The position numbers and the translations under genes are program-made. The notes below the pieces were generated by a model. It searched no databases, was not told where the DNA came from, and was given only the letters and a program-made list of their open reading frames with translations. 64,000 nucleotides of DNA from Desmodus rotundus. Lineage: Eukaryota > Chordata > Mammalia > Chiroptera > Phyllostomidae. The stretch is from positions 108,242,896-108,306,895 of the forward strand of contig NC_071392.1 of assembly GCF_022682495.2 (NCBI RefSeq), given 5' to 3'. Shown piece after piece: positions 53,606-64,000 of the stretch; within the stretch, counting starts at the first letter, position 1, and each line of letters starts with the position of its first letter.

Positions 53606-54199
53606 TCAATTCTGGTGGGGTCTGGGAAGTAAAAACTGAACACAGGTGGCACATGATGTCTGGGTGTTTTCCGTGGACCCCTCTCCAGAGCTGCTCTCCA
53701 CCCTTCCTCACCATGCTTGTGTTCCAGGAGGTTGGCTGGGCCATCTGGAAGGGCTTCCTCCCACTCTGGCTTCAGTTTGGCTTGGCCAGTGGGAGGCAGG
53801 CACAAGAATAGGTGGGAGTGGGAGTGAAGTCAGGGTAATTTATTCCCTGGCTTCCTCCCTGTGGGGTCCCTGAGGGTGGGCTGCTTCCCTCCAGCTCAGC
53901 CACTGCTGCCTCCCAGGGCCCTGCAACTGCCCCTTGCCCTGGAGACTCCTGGTACTGGCCCCAGGGTGCTGCCCCAGCTCTTCGTGGTTGCCTCAGCCCT
54001 GTGGATGCCCCTTTAACACACTCCCCTCAGTTACCCCAGTGAATGTCACATTTGTTTTCTTTAGGGACCCTAACTCCTAGAAAATAACAAGTCAGGTCTG
54101 CGGACAAGACTGCTGTTAACTTTGAAAGAAACTTCCCACTCCTATGTGAAAGGAACATCAAATTTATTATTGTATCAGTGAGGTTGGTTTTAAAAAAAC
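53606..54199. other. Non-coding stretch, no gene seen
   Basis: No recognised repeat or coding signal. Confidence 0.4.
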
Positions 54200-54990
54200 A
54201 ATCTGTTTTGCTTATTTGACTACATATTTGATGATTAAGAAATGCAAACGACTAAAACTGGAAATAATCATCTTAACTGCAAAAAATAAATTGCAAGTAA
54301 CTGACGAACAAAGTCTAATTTTGACTCCCTCAAGCCCCGTTGTGGAGGTATAAATGGAGCATTTCAGGAAACGTAAGAAGAGCCTTAAAACTTTTTATTC
54401 TTATGGATCAAACAATTCTTTTGTTAAGAGTTTCCATTTAAGGAAATGTTCAGAAACATGAAGATTTATGGACAAAAAAATTCATCCCAGGATCATTTAA
54501 TAGTGAAAAATATGGAACCATATAGATGTTCTAGAAAAGAAGCTGGGCTAAAGCAACCATGCAGAATCTGGAAGGAAGGTGGTTGAGCACACAGTCTCCG
54601 GCAAAGTCCCCTCTGGTTACATTCTCCCACTGTGCCCCGTGTTCTGTGCCTGTTGGAACATCGAATCCTCCCAGCGGGATCTGGGTGAGACAGGAACACC
54701 TGAGAGGAGCTCCGTGGACCTGGGCTGTTCGAGTTGTAAAGCTCACTCTGTAGAATGACTCATATGTCACTATTGAAAGGATGCTCTTGAACAATATTTA
54801 AATATGGAAAAGCATTCATGGTCTACATTAGAAAATGAGAGTAAATAAAAAAACAGAACTCAGAATTTAGATATGAAATCATCCTCATTATTTAAGCATG
54901 AAGGGCTTTATGCTGAAATGACGAGTGTTCCCATCTGGATGGTGTGATTGCTGTTGATTTTAGATTTCTTTTAGCTTTCGAGTGATTTCA
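54200..54990 (+). mobile_element. L1M/HAL1 LINE 3' region, interrupted
   Basis: Left part (to about 54550): AAGATTTATGGACAAAAAAA, CATTTAATAGTGAAAAATAT. Right part (from about 54745): AAAGGATGCTCTTGAACAAT, ATTTAAATATGGAAAAGCAT. The two halves read in L1M order around a GC-richer segment of unknown origin at about 54555-54745. Confidence 0.7.
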
Positions 54991-55964
54991 GATAGATCAA
55001 GATAGACCGTTATTCGCTGTGTCTCTGTCTCTCCCAATACGGAGAAGTAGATGGATGTCAACAAAAAGACACAGTGGCCTGTGGTCTCACGTGCCCCATC
55101 CCAAGTAGCCTCTGCACACACACACAGTGACACGTGAGCTTAGTGTTCAATTTCAAAGAGCACGAGAGATACAAAAAACAAAACTGATAGTTCTTTTTCT
55201 CGTCCACAAGCCTCCCAAATGAAACCATTGGTAATAAATCCTTTTGATTCATGGCAGGGCATATGCATATGCCAGCAGATCCAAGTTCTTCTCAAATAAG
55301 CCTGCATTGATTTTATAATCAGAGAATTGTAGCATGCGTGCATTTGAAATGTGGGCATTTTTATTGTTAGTCCCTCGAGTGGTAGACTGGGGTCCTGCCC
55401 CGACTGGGGAGGATCAGGAGCTGAGGCACCTCATTGGATGAGGGGAGGGGGAGCCAGGGTCAGTCTAGTAGCCATTGACCTGGGGTCTTAAGGTCTAGGG
55501 TGGGGTCTGGAACCCACACATCTCCTTGCTCCTCAGTTTCCCCATTAGAATCCTGAGTGCTGGACGCCTTACTTTGGAACCATAACCAGCATTAAGACAC
55601 CAACATTGATCCTTAAGGTCAAATATTCCTGGTCATTGTAGGGTCTCCCTTAGCATTTCTATCAGTCACTTTTCTCCATCCCTGAACTCTGGCTGTAGTT
55701 CTTCCCAAGAACCTCACTCCTCTTGATTTCCCCAGTCTCCCAAAGCTCCTCCACCTGCTCCCAGCTTCCTTGCCTCCCCTTCAAACCCAACAGAGTGGGT
55801 TTTCTTTTCTTTTACTTTTCCCTACCTTCCCCCTTGCACTACCCCAACTTCCTTAGAATTTGGGTCATTGCGCACAAAAAACAGGGAACCAGGGGGGTGA
55901 GCACTCATATTGGGCAATACATATAAAGTTCATAAAATTAACTGGAAGCTCTTTCTCTTGATGC
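54991..55964. other. Non-coding stretch, no gene seen
   Basis: A short CA run near 55113-55122. No gene or repeat recognised. Confidence 0.4.
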
Positions 55965-56050
55965 AGTTCCCTACTTACTGAACTCATGTGACTTTTGGAT
56001 AAATCACTCACGCTCTTGAAGCTTCCGTTTGTTCTACATGCAAAAAGAGG
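55965..56050 (+). repeat. MIR fragment
   Basis: TTGGATAAATCACTCACGCT then CTTGAAGCTTCCGTTTGTTC is a diverged MIR core. Confidence 0.5.
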
Positions 56051-56349
56051 ACACTGTATTCTTTTTGGTACAAAGTGATCAAGAATGTGTCCATGCTAGA
56101 GGAACTTCTACTTCCAGAGCACAGAGGAGATGTACCGGGGAGTTCCCAGCTGGGCGGGGACCCAGCAGTCACTGGCTGCATTTTGGAGGGTTGAGGGATT
56201 TCACCAGAGTGCGTGGAATCAGGGAGCCAGGGCAGAAACAGTGGCAGCAGTTTGTCCTGAGGTCCCAGGTTGGACGCAATGTCAAGCTTTCATTCCCAGA
56301 CTCATGAAGTTCATGACTTTATTGGGAGTGCGTGCAGATAGCAGGATTC

Positions 56350-56475
56350 AAGGGCAGAAAGATCGGGGTGGATGGAGTCCTTGTTCTTCACTCACCTGCC
56401 AAATGACCTTGGAGACCCTCACACTGACAGCTGTCAGTCACCTTCTGTTAAAGGGGTACAATCTTCCTTTGTCTC
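56350..56475 (+). repeat. MIR fragment
   Basis: TTCACTCACCTGCCAAATGA then CCTTGGAGACCCTCACACTG resembles MIR 'cacttactagctgtgtgaccttgggcaag'. Confidence 0.5.
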
Positions 56476-56659
56476 TGGACATCTGTTGTGACAGTAGATC
56501 AAGGCATTAAGCAAAGGTTCTTTGCCGACACCACGAGGACAGGAACACGGAAGGCACGTTCTGAGTTCCGATATTGAAAAATGAGCTCCGTGGTGGTAAG
56601 AATGGAAAGATCCCTTCATCATTTATTTTTTAAACAAACATGGAACATGTAAATCATCT

Positions 56660-56890
56660 TCGTTACTACAACACAGTCTTCTAAGGACTTGACAAATATT
56701 AACACATTTACATTCTTTTAATCGTTCAGTGAGAGACATACAACTCTTGCCCCTATTTTACAGATGAGAAAACTGTGGCACAGAGAGGTTAAGCAACTTG
56801 CCCAAGGCCGCACAGCAACCGAGGGGCAGAGCCAGGATTGGAACCCAGATTGCCTAGACCCGGAGTCCATGCTCTTCACCATTACTCATG
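56660..56890 (-). repeat. MIR SINE, antisense, well preserved
   Basis: TATTTTACAGATGAGAAAAC, AGAGAGGTTAAGCAACTTGC, CCAAGGCCGCACAGCAACCG and TGGAACCCAGATTGCCTAGA are very close to the reverse MIR consensus. Confidence 0.95.
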
Positions 56891-56934
56891 CTGTCCTCTT
56901 GCTTGTGGTGTTTGGTGTGATAAAGATAACAGGA

Positions 56935-57125
56935 GACCTAGAACAGACTGCTTGTGTGTCTTAGCCTTGCCACTTACCTGTTGGTGTTGGGAAGGTTAAT
57001 TAACTTCTCTGAGCCTTGACTTTCTTATCTATAAAATTGAGAACAAAAATACCCACACCACACAGTTTTTGCAGAGGTTAAGTTGAGGCATACTCTCTGG
57101 TCCACACCAGCACAATGAATGTATG
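56935..57125 (+). repeat. MIR SINE
   Basis: TAGCCTTGCCACTTACCTGT, AATTAACTTCTCTGAGCCTT and GACTTTCTTATCTATAAAAT in MIR order. With the copy at 56660 it forms an inverted MIR pair 45 bases apart. Confidence 0.88.
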
Positions 57126-57744
57126 TTGGATTTGCATACGGGGCTTTACCAGAACCCAGCTTCAGTCGAGTACTTGGTTACTGATGGATTTCAGACTTTC
57201 CCTGCTCCGTCTTCCTCCCTCCCAGAAGGCCCACCTGTGCACACATCTTTCAGAGTGTGAGGGACCTGGGATACACAGGCTCTGGAGCTCTCAGGTGCCC
57301 GCCCTGCAGATTGTGGTAGGGAATCTCTTGTTCACACGCTTGGACTTACTCAACAAGGACAGTTTTTTAAACCCAAGGAGCCAGTCCTCGGAATCCTGTT
57401 TCCTTTGGGCTCTGAATAGCAAACACAGTCCCACACTTTTCTGTTCACCTCTCCTTCCAAAAACTGACCAGTTAATTTGAGGGTTGGAGAGAGAGTTTCT
57501 GATGAGGGTCAGCCTGGCCTGCCCACATGGGGTTAAGGTTACCAGTGGCCTCTGCCTCTGGCCAGACTCACTGGGAACAGCAGCAGCCACTTCCCGAAGC
57601 TGAGTGGGGGCAGGATCACAGCCAGGGCAGCGAGCGGGCAGTGGCCGGGCACAACATTTCCAAGATGCTGGGAGCCCCGCCTCAGCAGACCGCACTCCCA
57701 GCACATGGTTTTTGCAGGAGAGACGGGGCCTTTTATCGACTGTA
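57126..57744. other. Non-coding stretch, no gene seen
   Basis: Overlapping frames of 121 (plus) and 137 (minus) codons show no known domain. Octamer ATTTGCAT at 57130-57137. Confidence 0.4.
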
Positions 57745-58110
57745 GCCTGAAACGGTTATACTTTTCAGACCTTTTGACGTTAGAGATGGCCTGACATTTA
57801 CCAGTGCAAAAAAAGCGACTGTGGGTCTGCCCCTTTACAAAATAAATGCTGACAGATTATCTCGATTAATTAGAATAACCAGTCTGTTCGCAGTTCTTTT
57901 CACTCCGTGAGAGGTATCACAAACCATGTATTGATTTGTTTTAAAGAGAAAAAAAAAGCAGCATGTACCAATTAAGAGTAAAACTAACAGTTTGTTAGCC
58001 TCTGAGTTTTAAAAGCAAATAGAGAGTAGAAAAAACACTTGCTTTGTCCCCCTATATTGAGACATAGCAATTAGGTAACTATGTGAGTAACCTCACATTA
58101 AAACAGGAGA
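57745..58110. promoter_or_regulatory. AT-rich repeat-free block, candidate conserved non-coding element
   Basis: GATTATCTCGATTAATTAGA near 57856, CCAATTAAGAG near 57969 and GCAATTAGGTAAC near 58068 are homeodomain-type motifs. CpGs persist (GTTCGCAG, CTCCGTGAG). No repeat recognised. Confidence 0.4.
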
Positions 58111-58869
58111 TGGGCTGTCATTGGCTCCTTCTTCTCCACTGCATCAGAAAGATCAGCCAGGGCTCCCGGTTCTCTGAATTTTACAGACCTGGTCTCTCTT
58201 TTTTTCTGGCTGTCCTAAGATTTGTTTCCCTCTCTCTTTTGTTTGCTTCTCTTCTCACCTGTCTGCAAGTTTTATATTGAACGAGCTCCTTACTCATTTA
58301 GGTGTTCCACAAGCCTGGACTGAGTGTTCACTCTTGTGTGTTGCTCTTTATATTAGACAGTGAGCATTCTACAGAGAAACATTCAGTGGATTAAGAAGAT
58401 ACTGGGAAGTTCTAGGACTGTAACGTTAAAACTGTGACAATTTTTTTTTTTCCATCAAGGTAGAAACTAAAAACAAGCAAAATATTTGGGTGCTGACCTG
58501 CCACACACATGTCCAGTGAGGCCACCCCGTTCTGTGTGGTGTGCTATGGTTCGGTGCCCAATGAAATGTCTGTTGAATGTATAAATAAATGTGTCTCTCC
58601 CAATGGAAAGTAAGCTCAATCTTTGTTGATCGGAAGTGATGGCTTGGAGGACTGAGGGACAGTCCTCCAAGGGACGGAGGGAGGACTGAAGGTCATGGTA
58701 GGACGCCTCACTCAGCCCTGTGGAGTGAAGGTCTGGCAGATACATGAAGATAGCACATGGTAGATAGTGAAGATAGGAAGTGAGCAATTGAGGGATGAAA
58801 AAGGATGCCCAACAATAGGAGATGGGAGAGGGCAAGGGGCCAGGAGGAATTGAGGATGCTATGCCTAGA
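58111..58869. other. Non-coding stretch, no gene seen
   Basis: A 156-codon minus frame (58467-58937) partly overlaps the L2 that follows; I treat it as chance. A T-run lies at about 58440-58452. Confidence 0.4.
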
Positions 58870-59260
58870 GTGAGGGGCAGGGAGTGTTGAGAGATGGGGC
58901 TGGAGGAGTAGGCAGAGGCCACATGGTGCAGTCTCACAGGGAATTTAGATTTAATTTAGACAGTGTGAAGCCATCTCCAGGTTTCCAGAGGATCATATGG
59001 GCACGTTTTTGTTTTGGAGAGATCACCCTGGTTGCCGTGTGTAGGGTGGATTTGAAGGGGAGACTCCCGGCAGAGAGGTAGCTAGGAGGTTCTCCTGTAG
59101 ACCAAGGAGACGTCGTGGAAACGTGGATGAGAGTGGGACAGGCAGTGGGCTGGAAGAACCAGAGGGATTCATGAAAGATTTAGAAGGTAGGACCAACCGG
59201 GGTTGGGGGGGAGGTAGAGGCAGTAGTCATGGGTGACTCAACATTTCTGGTTTGGCCAAC
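58870..59260 (-). repeat. L2 LINE, antisense
   Basis: GAGATGGGGCTGGAGGAGTA, AGCCATCTCCAGGTTTCCAG, GAGATCACCCTGGTTGCCGT, GTAGCTAGGAGGTTCTCCTG match successive antisense L2 blocks. Confidence 0.7.
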
Positions 59261-59869
59261 TGGGTGGATGGCAGGAAGTAGTTCTGTGCAGGGTGGGACG
59301 TTAACGTGGGGTCCTTGTGTGTGACTTGAGAGATGGAAAGGTGCACAACCCCAATGAAAAAATTCCCTGATTTACTGTAAAGTCACATGAGTGAAAAGGA
59401 GGAAGAAACACGATTTAAAATGTTGTATTAACACAAGTGCACATTAGCACCAAATACATGCAGGTAAAGAACATAGGTTCGTATCCTGGGCTGTGCACAC
59501 AGGTTTTCTACTTTGTTAGAGTTCAAGGATTTTTATCCAAATCTCCCTATGACATTCCTGAAGAATTATCTAAAATATTCTCTTGAATAGTCCCTGATGC
59601 TATGAGTGTTAGTCCTCTTCTGGTTGCTGAGAGTGGACTGGATGAAAAAGGAGTCGGGCTGATCATCTATTTCAGTACCCTGAACTTCTTGCTTTAGAGA
59701 TCTTTATATCTCGTCATTTGGCCTTCTCAAGGGGCTTTATTTCCTTACATTCTAGAAATTTGAAAGTGTACTATTAAAAAGGATACTATCAATATAGCAC
59801 AAGAAATAACCTTACATTTAGAATTCATTTGTTCATTCATTTATTCATCTATCTACCCATTCACTAGTC
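59261..59869. other. Non-coding stretch, no gene seen
   Basis: A TTCATT/ATCT-type run at about 59825-59857. Nothing else recognised. Confidence 0.4.
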
Positions 59870-59990
59870 AAGTGGTTTCCAACTGAACTTGAAGCTGCTG
59901 AGGTAACTGGTCTTGGGTGGGGCCCAGGCATTGGTGTTGTATGAAAGCTCTCTGTGGGATTCTGATGTGCAGCTGGGATCGAGATTTCTG
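59870..59990 (+). mobile_element. MER5A-like hAT element
   Basis: AAGTGGTTTCCAACTGAACT resembles the MER5A terminus (cagtggttctcaaactt); TGGGTGGGGCCCAGGCATTG and GGGATTCTGATGTGCAGCTG follow. Confidence 0.5.
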
Positions 59991-60108
59991 GTTCCATGAG
60001 GGCAGGGGCTGTGTCTCTGTCATTTCTGCCATATGTCCAGTATGTCTGGACATGTCCAGGCAGTGTCTGGCATGGAAAGAGTGCTCAGTAAATATTTGTA
60101 GTATATAT
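59991..60108 (+). repeat. L2 LINE 3' end
   Basis: CATGAGGGCAGGGGCTGTGT, GGCAGTGTCTGGCATGGAAA, GTGCTCAGTAAATATTTGTA. A TGTCCAG/CTGGACA local duplication interrupts it near 60034-60060. Confidence 0.8.
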
Positions 60109-61368
60109 TAATTTAATCATGCACACAAATGCGTAGTCAGCATTGACAGACTTTCTCCAATTCATGATGAAGATGACCTTGTGGCATTTTCTTCTGACAC
60201 CATCAGGTACCGTGGCTCAGGAAATTACTTCTGAATCACGTACTAGAATGAGGTTAGGGTACGTCATTCTTTATCCGCTAAAGTACTTTCTTCTCAGGTA
60301 CTTTCTCCTACCTGTGGTCACCAGAGGCCTTTGGACTGCGCACGACTGAGAACTAATGTGTGACCCAGAAGGAAGCATGCCTGTTACTGGGCCGAGACCC
60401 CACATATACCTTTCAGGTGTCACGGAGGGCCAGTCCACCACTTAAAACTAATTTGGGGCACTGGTCCAAGTTTCTAATCTGCCAGCCAGGGACTGCCCTC
60501 TCTACCTGGCTTTATCTTGCCTTTCCGCCTGTGTGAAGTCTTGCCCTTATTTACTCCTCCCTTCCATCACTCATCCTACATCCCCTTTGCTGTGAATGAA
60601 GAATGCTTGGCTTTCCAATGTTCCCAAGTTATCGAGATGGCTGCCACAGCTCTCCACCCATAAGGGTGTTGTCTAGCTGATACAGCAGGCCTTTATTTCA
60701 CTTGACTCCAATTTAACTGTCCTGAGCCTCTCCCTTATATTGCCAAGAGATTTCCTAACAGATATGTAGCCCTGTGATTCAGGCAATTATTCACATATTC
60801 CCCCACATCATTAGTTTTATGGAACACTGCCAGGGGGCATATTTTTCTTTCCTGGGACTCCAGAGAATAAAGGAAATAGATCTCTTACCATGAAGTCATA
60901 TTAAGGAGTTTATTTCTTAGGAAATACCCCATAGCACTTTTATAAAACCTTTCATAGAGACACTGCAGTTAGGAAAAGAATCATTTTTATCGTGCCCACT
61001 GCCATGGAAATCACTGGCCAGGCCTCCCGCCTTTGAGAGCACGGCTTTAACTTGTTTTTCTGTAGTATCTGCTGACCACAAAGGGGTGCCTGTGAGGGGA
61101 GGGAAACCATGGTTCATGTTGGGTCTTGTTGGGTTCAGGTAGGGTGACTACGATTTAGTCATCTCAGCCAGGATGCATTTGGGGGGACAGGGTGCTACTA
61201 GTAATTATATTGGGAGAGCAGGTGTGAATCAGGATGGTCCTGGCCCACTGACACCTATGATTAACATCCACTTAGCACTCTCATCCTACTGCTTACTGAA
61301 ACTTCCCTCCATGGACCTGGCTGATAGAGCAAAACCTCAAAGAATTCAGCCAAACTAGGGAAAATATT
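60109..61368. other. Non-coding stretch, no gene seen
   Basis: Mostly unique-looking. 60640-60990 is AT-rich and could be conserved. No gene recognised. Confidence 0.4.
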
Positions 61369-61442
61369 AGATTATAACCTAAAGTAGTGGTTTTCTCTCC
61401 TGACCTAGATTATAACCTAACAGTTGTTTTCTCTCCTGGCCT
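61369..61442 (+). repeat. Two-unit tandem duplication (38 and 36 bp)
   Basis: AGATTATAACCTAA ... TTTTCTCTCCTGACCT is followed at once by AGATTATAACCTAA ... TTTTCTCTCCTGGCCT. Confidence 0.93.
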
Positions 61443-61464
61443 GGAGAACAAAGGACAATGGGGT

Positions 61465-61915
61465 ATACCAGCTGGCTGTTGCTGCAGTGATGCTGCATAA
61501 CAAACCCCTCCAGAGACTCAGTGTCTTAAGGCAACAATCATTTGTTCTCACTCATCTCAGCTGATCGAGGCTGGGCTTGAATTCAAACTACTAGTCAGGT
61601 CCAGCTCTGCTTCTCACGCGTCTCCTTCTCCGTGGACCAGGGGGCTGACAGTGGCATACACGGCAATGGCGGAGGCAGAACAGAAGCACGTAAGTGGAGA
61701 CTTGAGTGCTTCCTGACACCAGGACTTGGCTCTGGCACACTGTCACCTTCACCCACATTTCATTGGCCAAAGCAAATCCTATGGACAAGCCCAGCCTCAC
61801 CAGGCAGGGAAATGTACCCTGTCTTTCATGAGAAGTCCACTAAAGGCACATACAAAGGGCGCCAATACAAGAATGGGCAAAGCATTGGAACCAATAGTGC
61901 AATCTGTCACAGGGC
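61465..61915 (-). mobile_element. Degraded MLT1-like MaLR LTR, antisense
   Basis: CAGAGACTCAGTGTCTTAAG, GCAACAATCATTTGTTCTCA, TTCATTGGCCAAAGCAAATC and GTGCAATCTGTCACAGGGCT resemble antisense MLT1-group LTR sequence. Family assignment from memory. Confidence 0.55.
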
Positions 61916-62969
61916 TTGTTAGGCTGAAGGGGGCTTGCTTTTCTTCTCCTCAGACCTCTAATGGTGAGGTGGTTGACTTTATTCAACCCGATGAAGGCCG
62001 AGAAGGGAAAGGGAAGAGGTCACAGGTCAATTTGGTTTGCTAGAGGCTGGATGCAGAGAACTGCACTCCCTCTTCCCGAGACTATGTAGTTCCAAAGAGA
62101 AAAACAAACAGGAGGGACAGATGGGCAGGGACCTTCATGATTCAGAATAGCAATCCTGCTCTGGCATATGTGGCCCAATGGATGCACTCTTTCCATTCAC
62201 CAATCAGAACAATCATTTTCTTCCCATAGGAGTGGGGAGTGAGAGATGACAGCAAGTGCCTATGGCCATACCTGTTCCTTCTGAGGAAGGGAAACACAAA
62301 CCTTCTGCCTGTGGAGGTAAGAGAAGAGGTGTTCCCAACTCATGGACATTTCTGTGGTGTGCGCGTGGACCCACAGGACAGCCCCAGGCAGATGTTGCAG
62401 TGCTGCTGGTGCCACCTGGCCTTCCCGTGCCCTTGCTCCTTCTATAGTTCCCTCTGGACAAGTGCTGCTGGTGGCTTGGTGCCCCCGTAGTTCTGAGTCA
62501 CCTCCTGCAGCATCCCCCTCCTCCTGTACAAAGTATCGGGCCCTGAGTCTTTGCCTACCTGCTGGCAGAACTCTGCAGGCCTCCTCTCAGTCAGGGGATA
62601 ACAGGCAGTGAAATCTTGTTAATCAGATGAACTAATCATGCTGATTAGACCTAGTTCAGTAATGGATCACCCCATCCCAGGGAATCTCCTGTTTAATGTT
62701 TAAGCCAATCAAAAGGCTCTGGGGGAATGACTTGGGTGGGGGTGGGGTTCAGGATCAGAGGAAGGCAGGCTAATAGAAGGCATTAGGGGAAGGGGATTTC
62801 AGAGCCAAACGCATCTCACCCCACACATGACAAGGGGCTCTTCCATGTTCAAGGATGGCTGAGACAGCAGTGGTGTTGGTCATGCAGATGGAGTTCCCAA
62901 GGTCTGTAGAACAACCATGAGGGACACCTTGTGGTCACCAGGTCCTGCAGATATATCACCATCCCTTTC
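61916..62969. other. Non-coding stretch, no gene seen
   Basis: Includes the small palindrome CTAATCATGCTGATTAG at 62632-62648. No gene or repeat recognised. Confidence 0.4.
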
Positions 62970-63095
62970 TTTCAACCCTTGCAACATTCCTAATTCAGGT
63001 CTCGTCTTTTATAACTCGGGCTCTTGCAGTGACTTCTTAGTTGGTCTGCCTAACTCCAGTCTCTGCCCCCTATGTATTGCAGCTAGAGTTGTATT
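62970..63095 (+). repeat. L2 LINE fragment
   Basis: GGGCTCTTGCAGTGACTTCT, TAGTTGGTCTGCCTAACTCC and AGTCTCTGCCCCC match sense L2 'ggactattgcaatagcctcctaactggtctccctgcttc'. Confidence 0.6.
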
Positions 63096-63239
63096 TTCTA
63101 TTTTTCATTATTTATAGAATTAGAAAAAACATTCCAAAAACCCCAGAAGAATGCATTATAAAGCTAGAGGGATATTACAGCAAATACTCATGTATTTGCC
63201 ATTCCAAATCAACAAAAGCTAGCTTTTTGCCATATTTTC

Positions 63240-63530
63240 TCTCTCTCCTTTATTAAAACATAGCACACATAACAGGTAAAGTGCACATGCCATAATTGGA
63301 CAGCTGTTGAGTTTTCACAAAGTAAACATAGCCATGTAACCAGGACCACAGAAAGACACAGAACATTACCAGCCTCCCCATTTCACCTCCTTCTGGTCAT
63401 TCCGCCTCCCCCCTCCCTACAAACGCGAACCACCATCCCAAGTCTAACCGCATAGGTTGGTTTCCCTACTTTTGAACTTTACGTAAATGTAGTTACATAA
63501 TCTGTGCTCGTTGCGTGTTGTGTTTGCTTT
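63240..63530 (-). mobile_element. L1M-type LINE fragment, antisense
   Basis: CACACATAACAGGTAAAGTG, GACAGCTGTTGAGTTTTCAC, GCCATGTAACCAGGACCACA and GACACAGAACATTACCAGCC match the antisense of the old L1M 3' region. Confidence 0.78.
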
Positions 63531-63844
63531 GAATCCTCTCTTTTTTAAAAAAACATGTTTATAAATATAAATATGTGGTCCCCTATGATTTAATCCTTTT
63601 TGTTCTTTTTCCCTCTCCAAAGGCAACCGCACATGATAAATGTGATACATATTCAGTTCGTGTCTTTCTTTGTTTACATATATCTATAACATTTGCTTTG
63701 GATGTGTTTTGTTTTTGCTTAAATACATGGTTTCACAATGTAAGAAACTTTGGTCATTTGCTTATTCACAGAGCGAGCTTTCTAAACCACATAATGGGTT
63801 ACATGACTCCCTGCCCTTTTTAACCACTCCTCACACCCCTGCCA
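63531..63844. other. AT-rich non-coding stretch, probably more old LINE
   Basis: Follows the L1M antisense piece without a visible boundary; no gene seen. Confidence 0.35.
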
Positions 63845-63950
63845 GGGTGTTGGTTCCTGGAAGCCGGGCAAGGCTTGATGCCCTTTGTGTCCTGTGAGTC
63901 TAACACTGTGCCCGATGCTTCATAAAAATGCTAGGGTGAATGAACAAGGG
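63845..63950 (+). repeat. L2 LINE 3' end
   Basis: CTTGATGCCCTTTGTGTCCT, GTGAGTCTAACACTGTGCCC and GATGCTTCATAAAAATGCTA then GGTGAATGAAC is the L2 end. Confidence 0.65.
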
Positions 63951-64000
63951 TCTCCATGTGACGAAGAACCCGAAAGTCCAGAAACAAATACTCTTTTCTA

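Noticed and set aside
58467..58937. 156-codon minus frame
   Set aside because: Partly inside an L2 and lacking any known motif.

Overview
This window looks like nuclear DNA from a bat, most likely a yangochiropteran. The main evidence is six copies or fragments of the tRNA-derived VES SINE, whose head reads roughly CCCTGGCTGGTGTGGCTCAGT. Two copies of a bat-type L1 3' UTR segment support this, over a background of general mammalian MIR, L2, L1M, MLT2/MLT1 and MER5A repeats. The organism call rests on memory of these repeat families, not on a database search.

I found no intact protein-coding gene, no exon chain and no functional RNA gene. The open frames are short, scattered over both strands, and often run through repeats. 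The window reads as a gene desert or the inside of a very large intron. The only host-gene relic is an intronless, frameshifted copy of ATP5MG (mitochondrial ATP synthase subunit g) at about 32.17-32.60 kb on the minus strand.

Layout. 0-9 kb: an antisense MLT2-like LTR, MIR and L2 relics, a 290-bp TG/CA alternating tract and a G-quadruplex-prone tract. 9-20 kb: four VES SINEs, an L1 3' UTR piece, a TA-rich microsatellite, a MIR with an internal minisatellite, and an inverted pair of about 200-bp sequences (16.9 and 20.0 kb) that I cannot assign to a repeat family. 20-30 kb: L1M tails, a TG...CA-bounded MLT2 LTR inside an L2, a 45-bp VES head fragment between perfect 15-bp duplications, and a facing pair of L2 copies. 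30-39 kb: a hAT-type element nested in a MIR, the ATP5MG retrocopy, and an ERVL pol remnant cut by an antisense MaLR element.

39-46 kb is poorer in recent repeats and holds the best candidates for conserved non-coding (enhancer-like) DNA, especially 41.6-42.2 kb and 45.0-46.2 kb. The second contains a 24-bp palindrome of two opposed GATA motifs. 46-64 kb: more MIR/L2/L1 relics, one VES SINE, a further enhancer-like block at 57.7-58.1 kb, an antisense MLT1-like LTR and an L1M fragment.

I see no clear new biological system. The items most worth checking are the inverted pair, the tailless VES fragment, the GATA palindrome in its repeat-free block, and the ATP5MG retrocopy. Repeat boundaries are estimated by eye and may be off by tens of bases.
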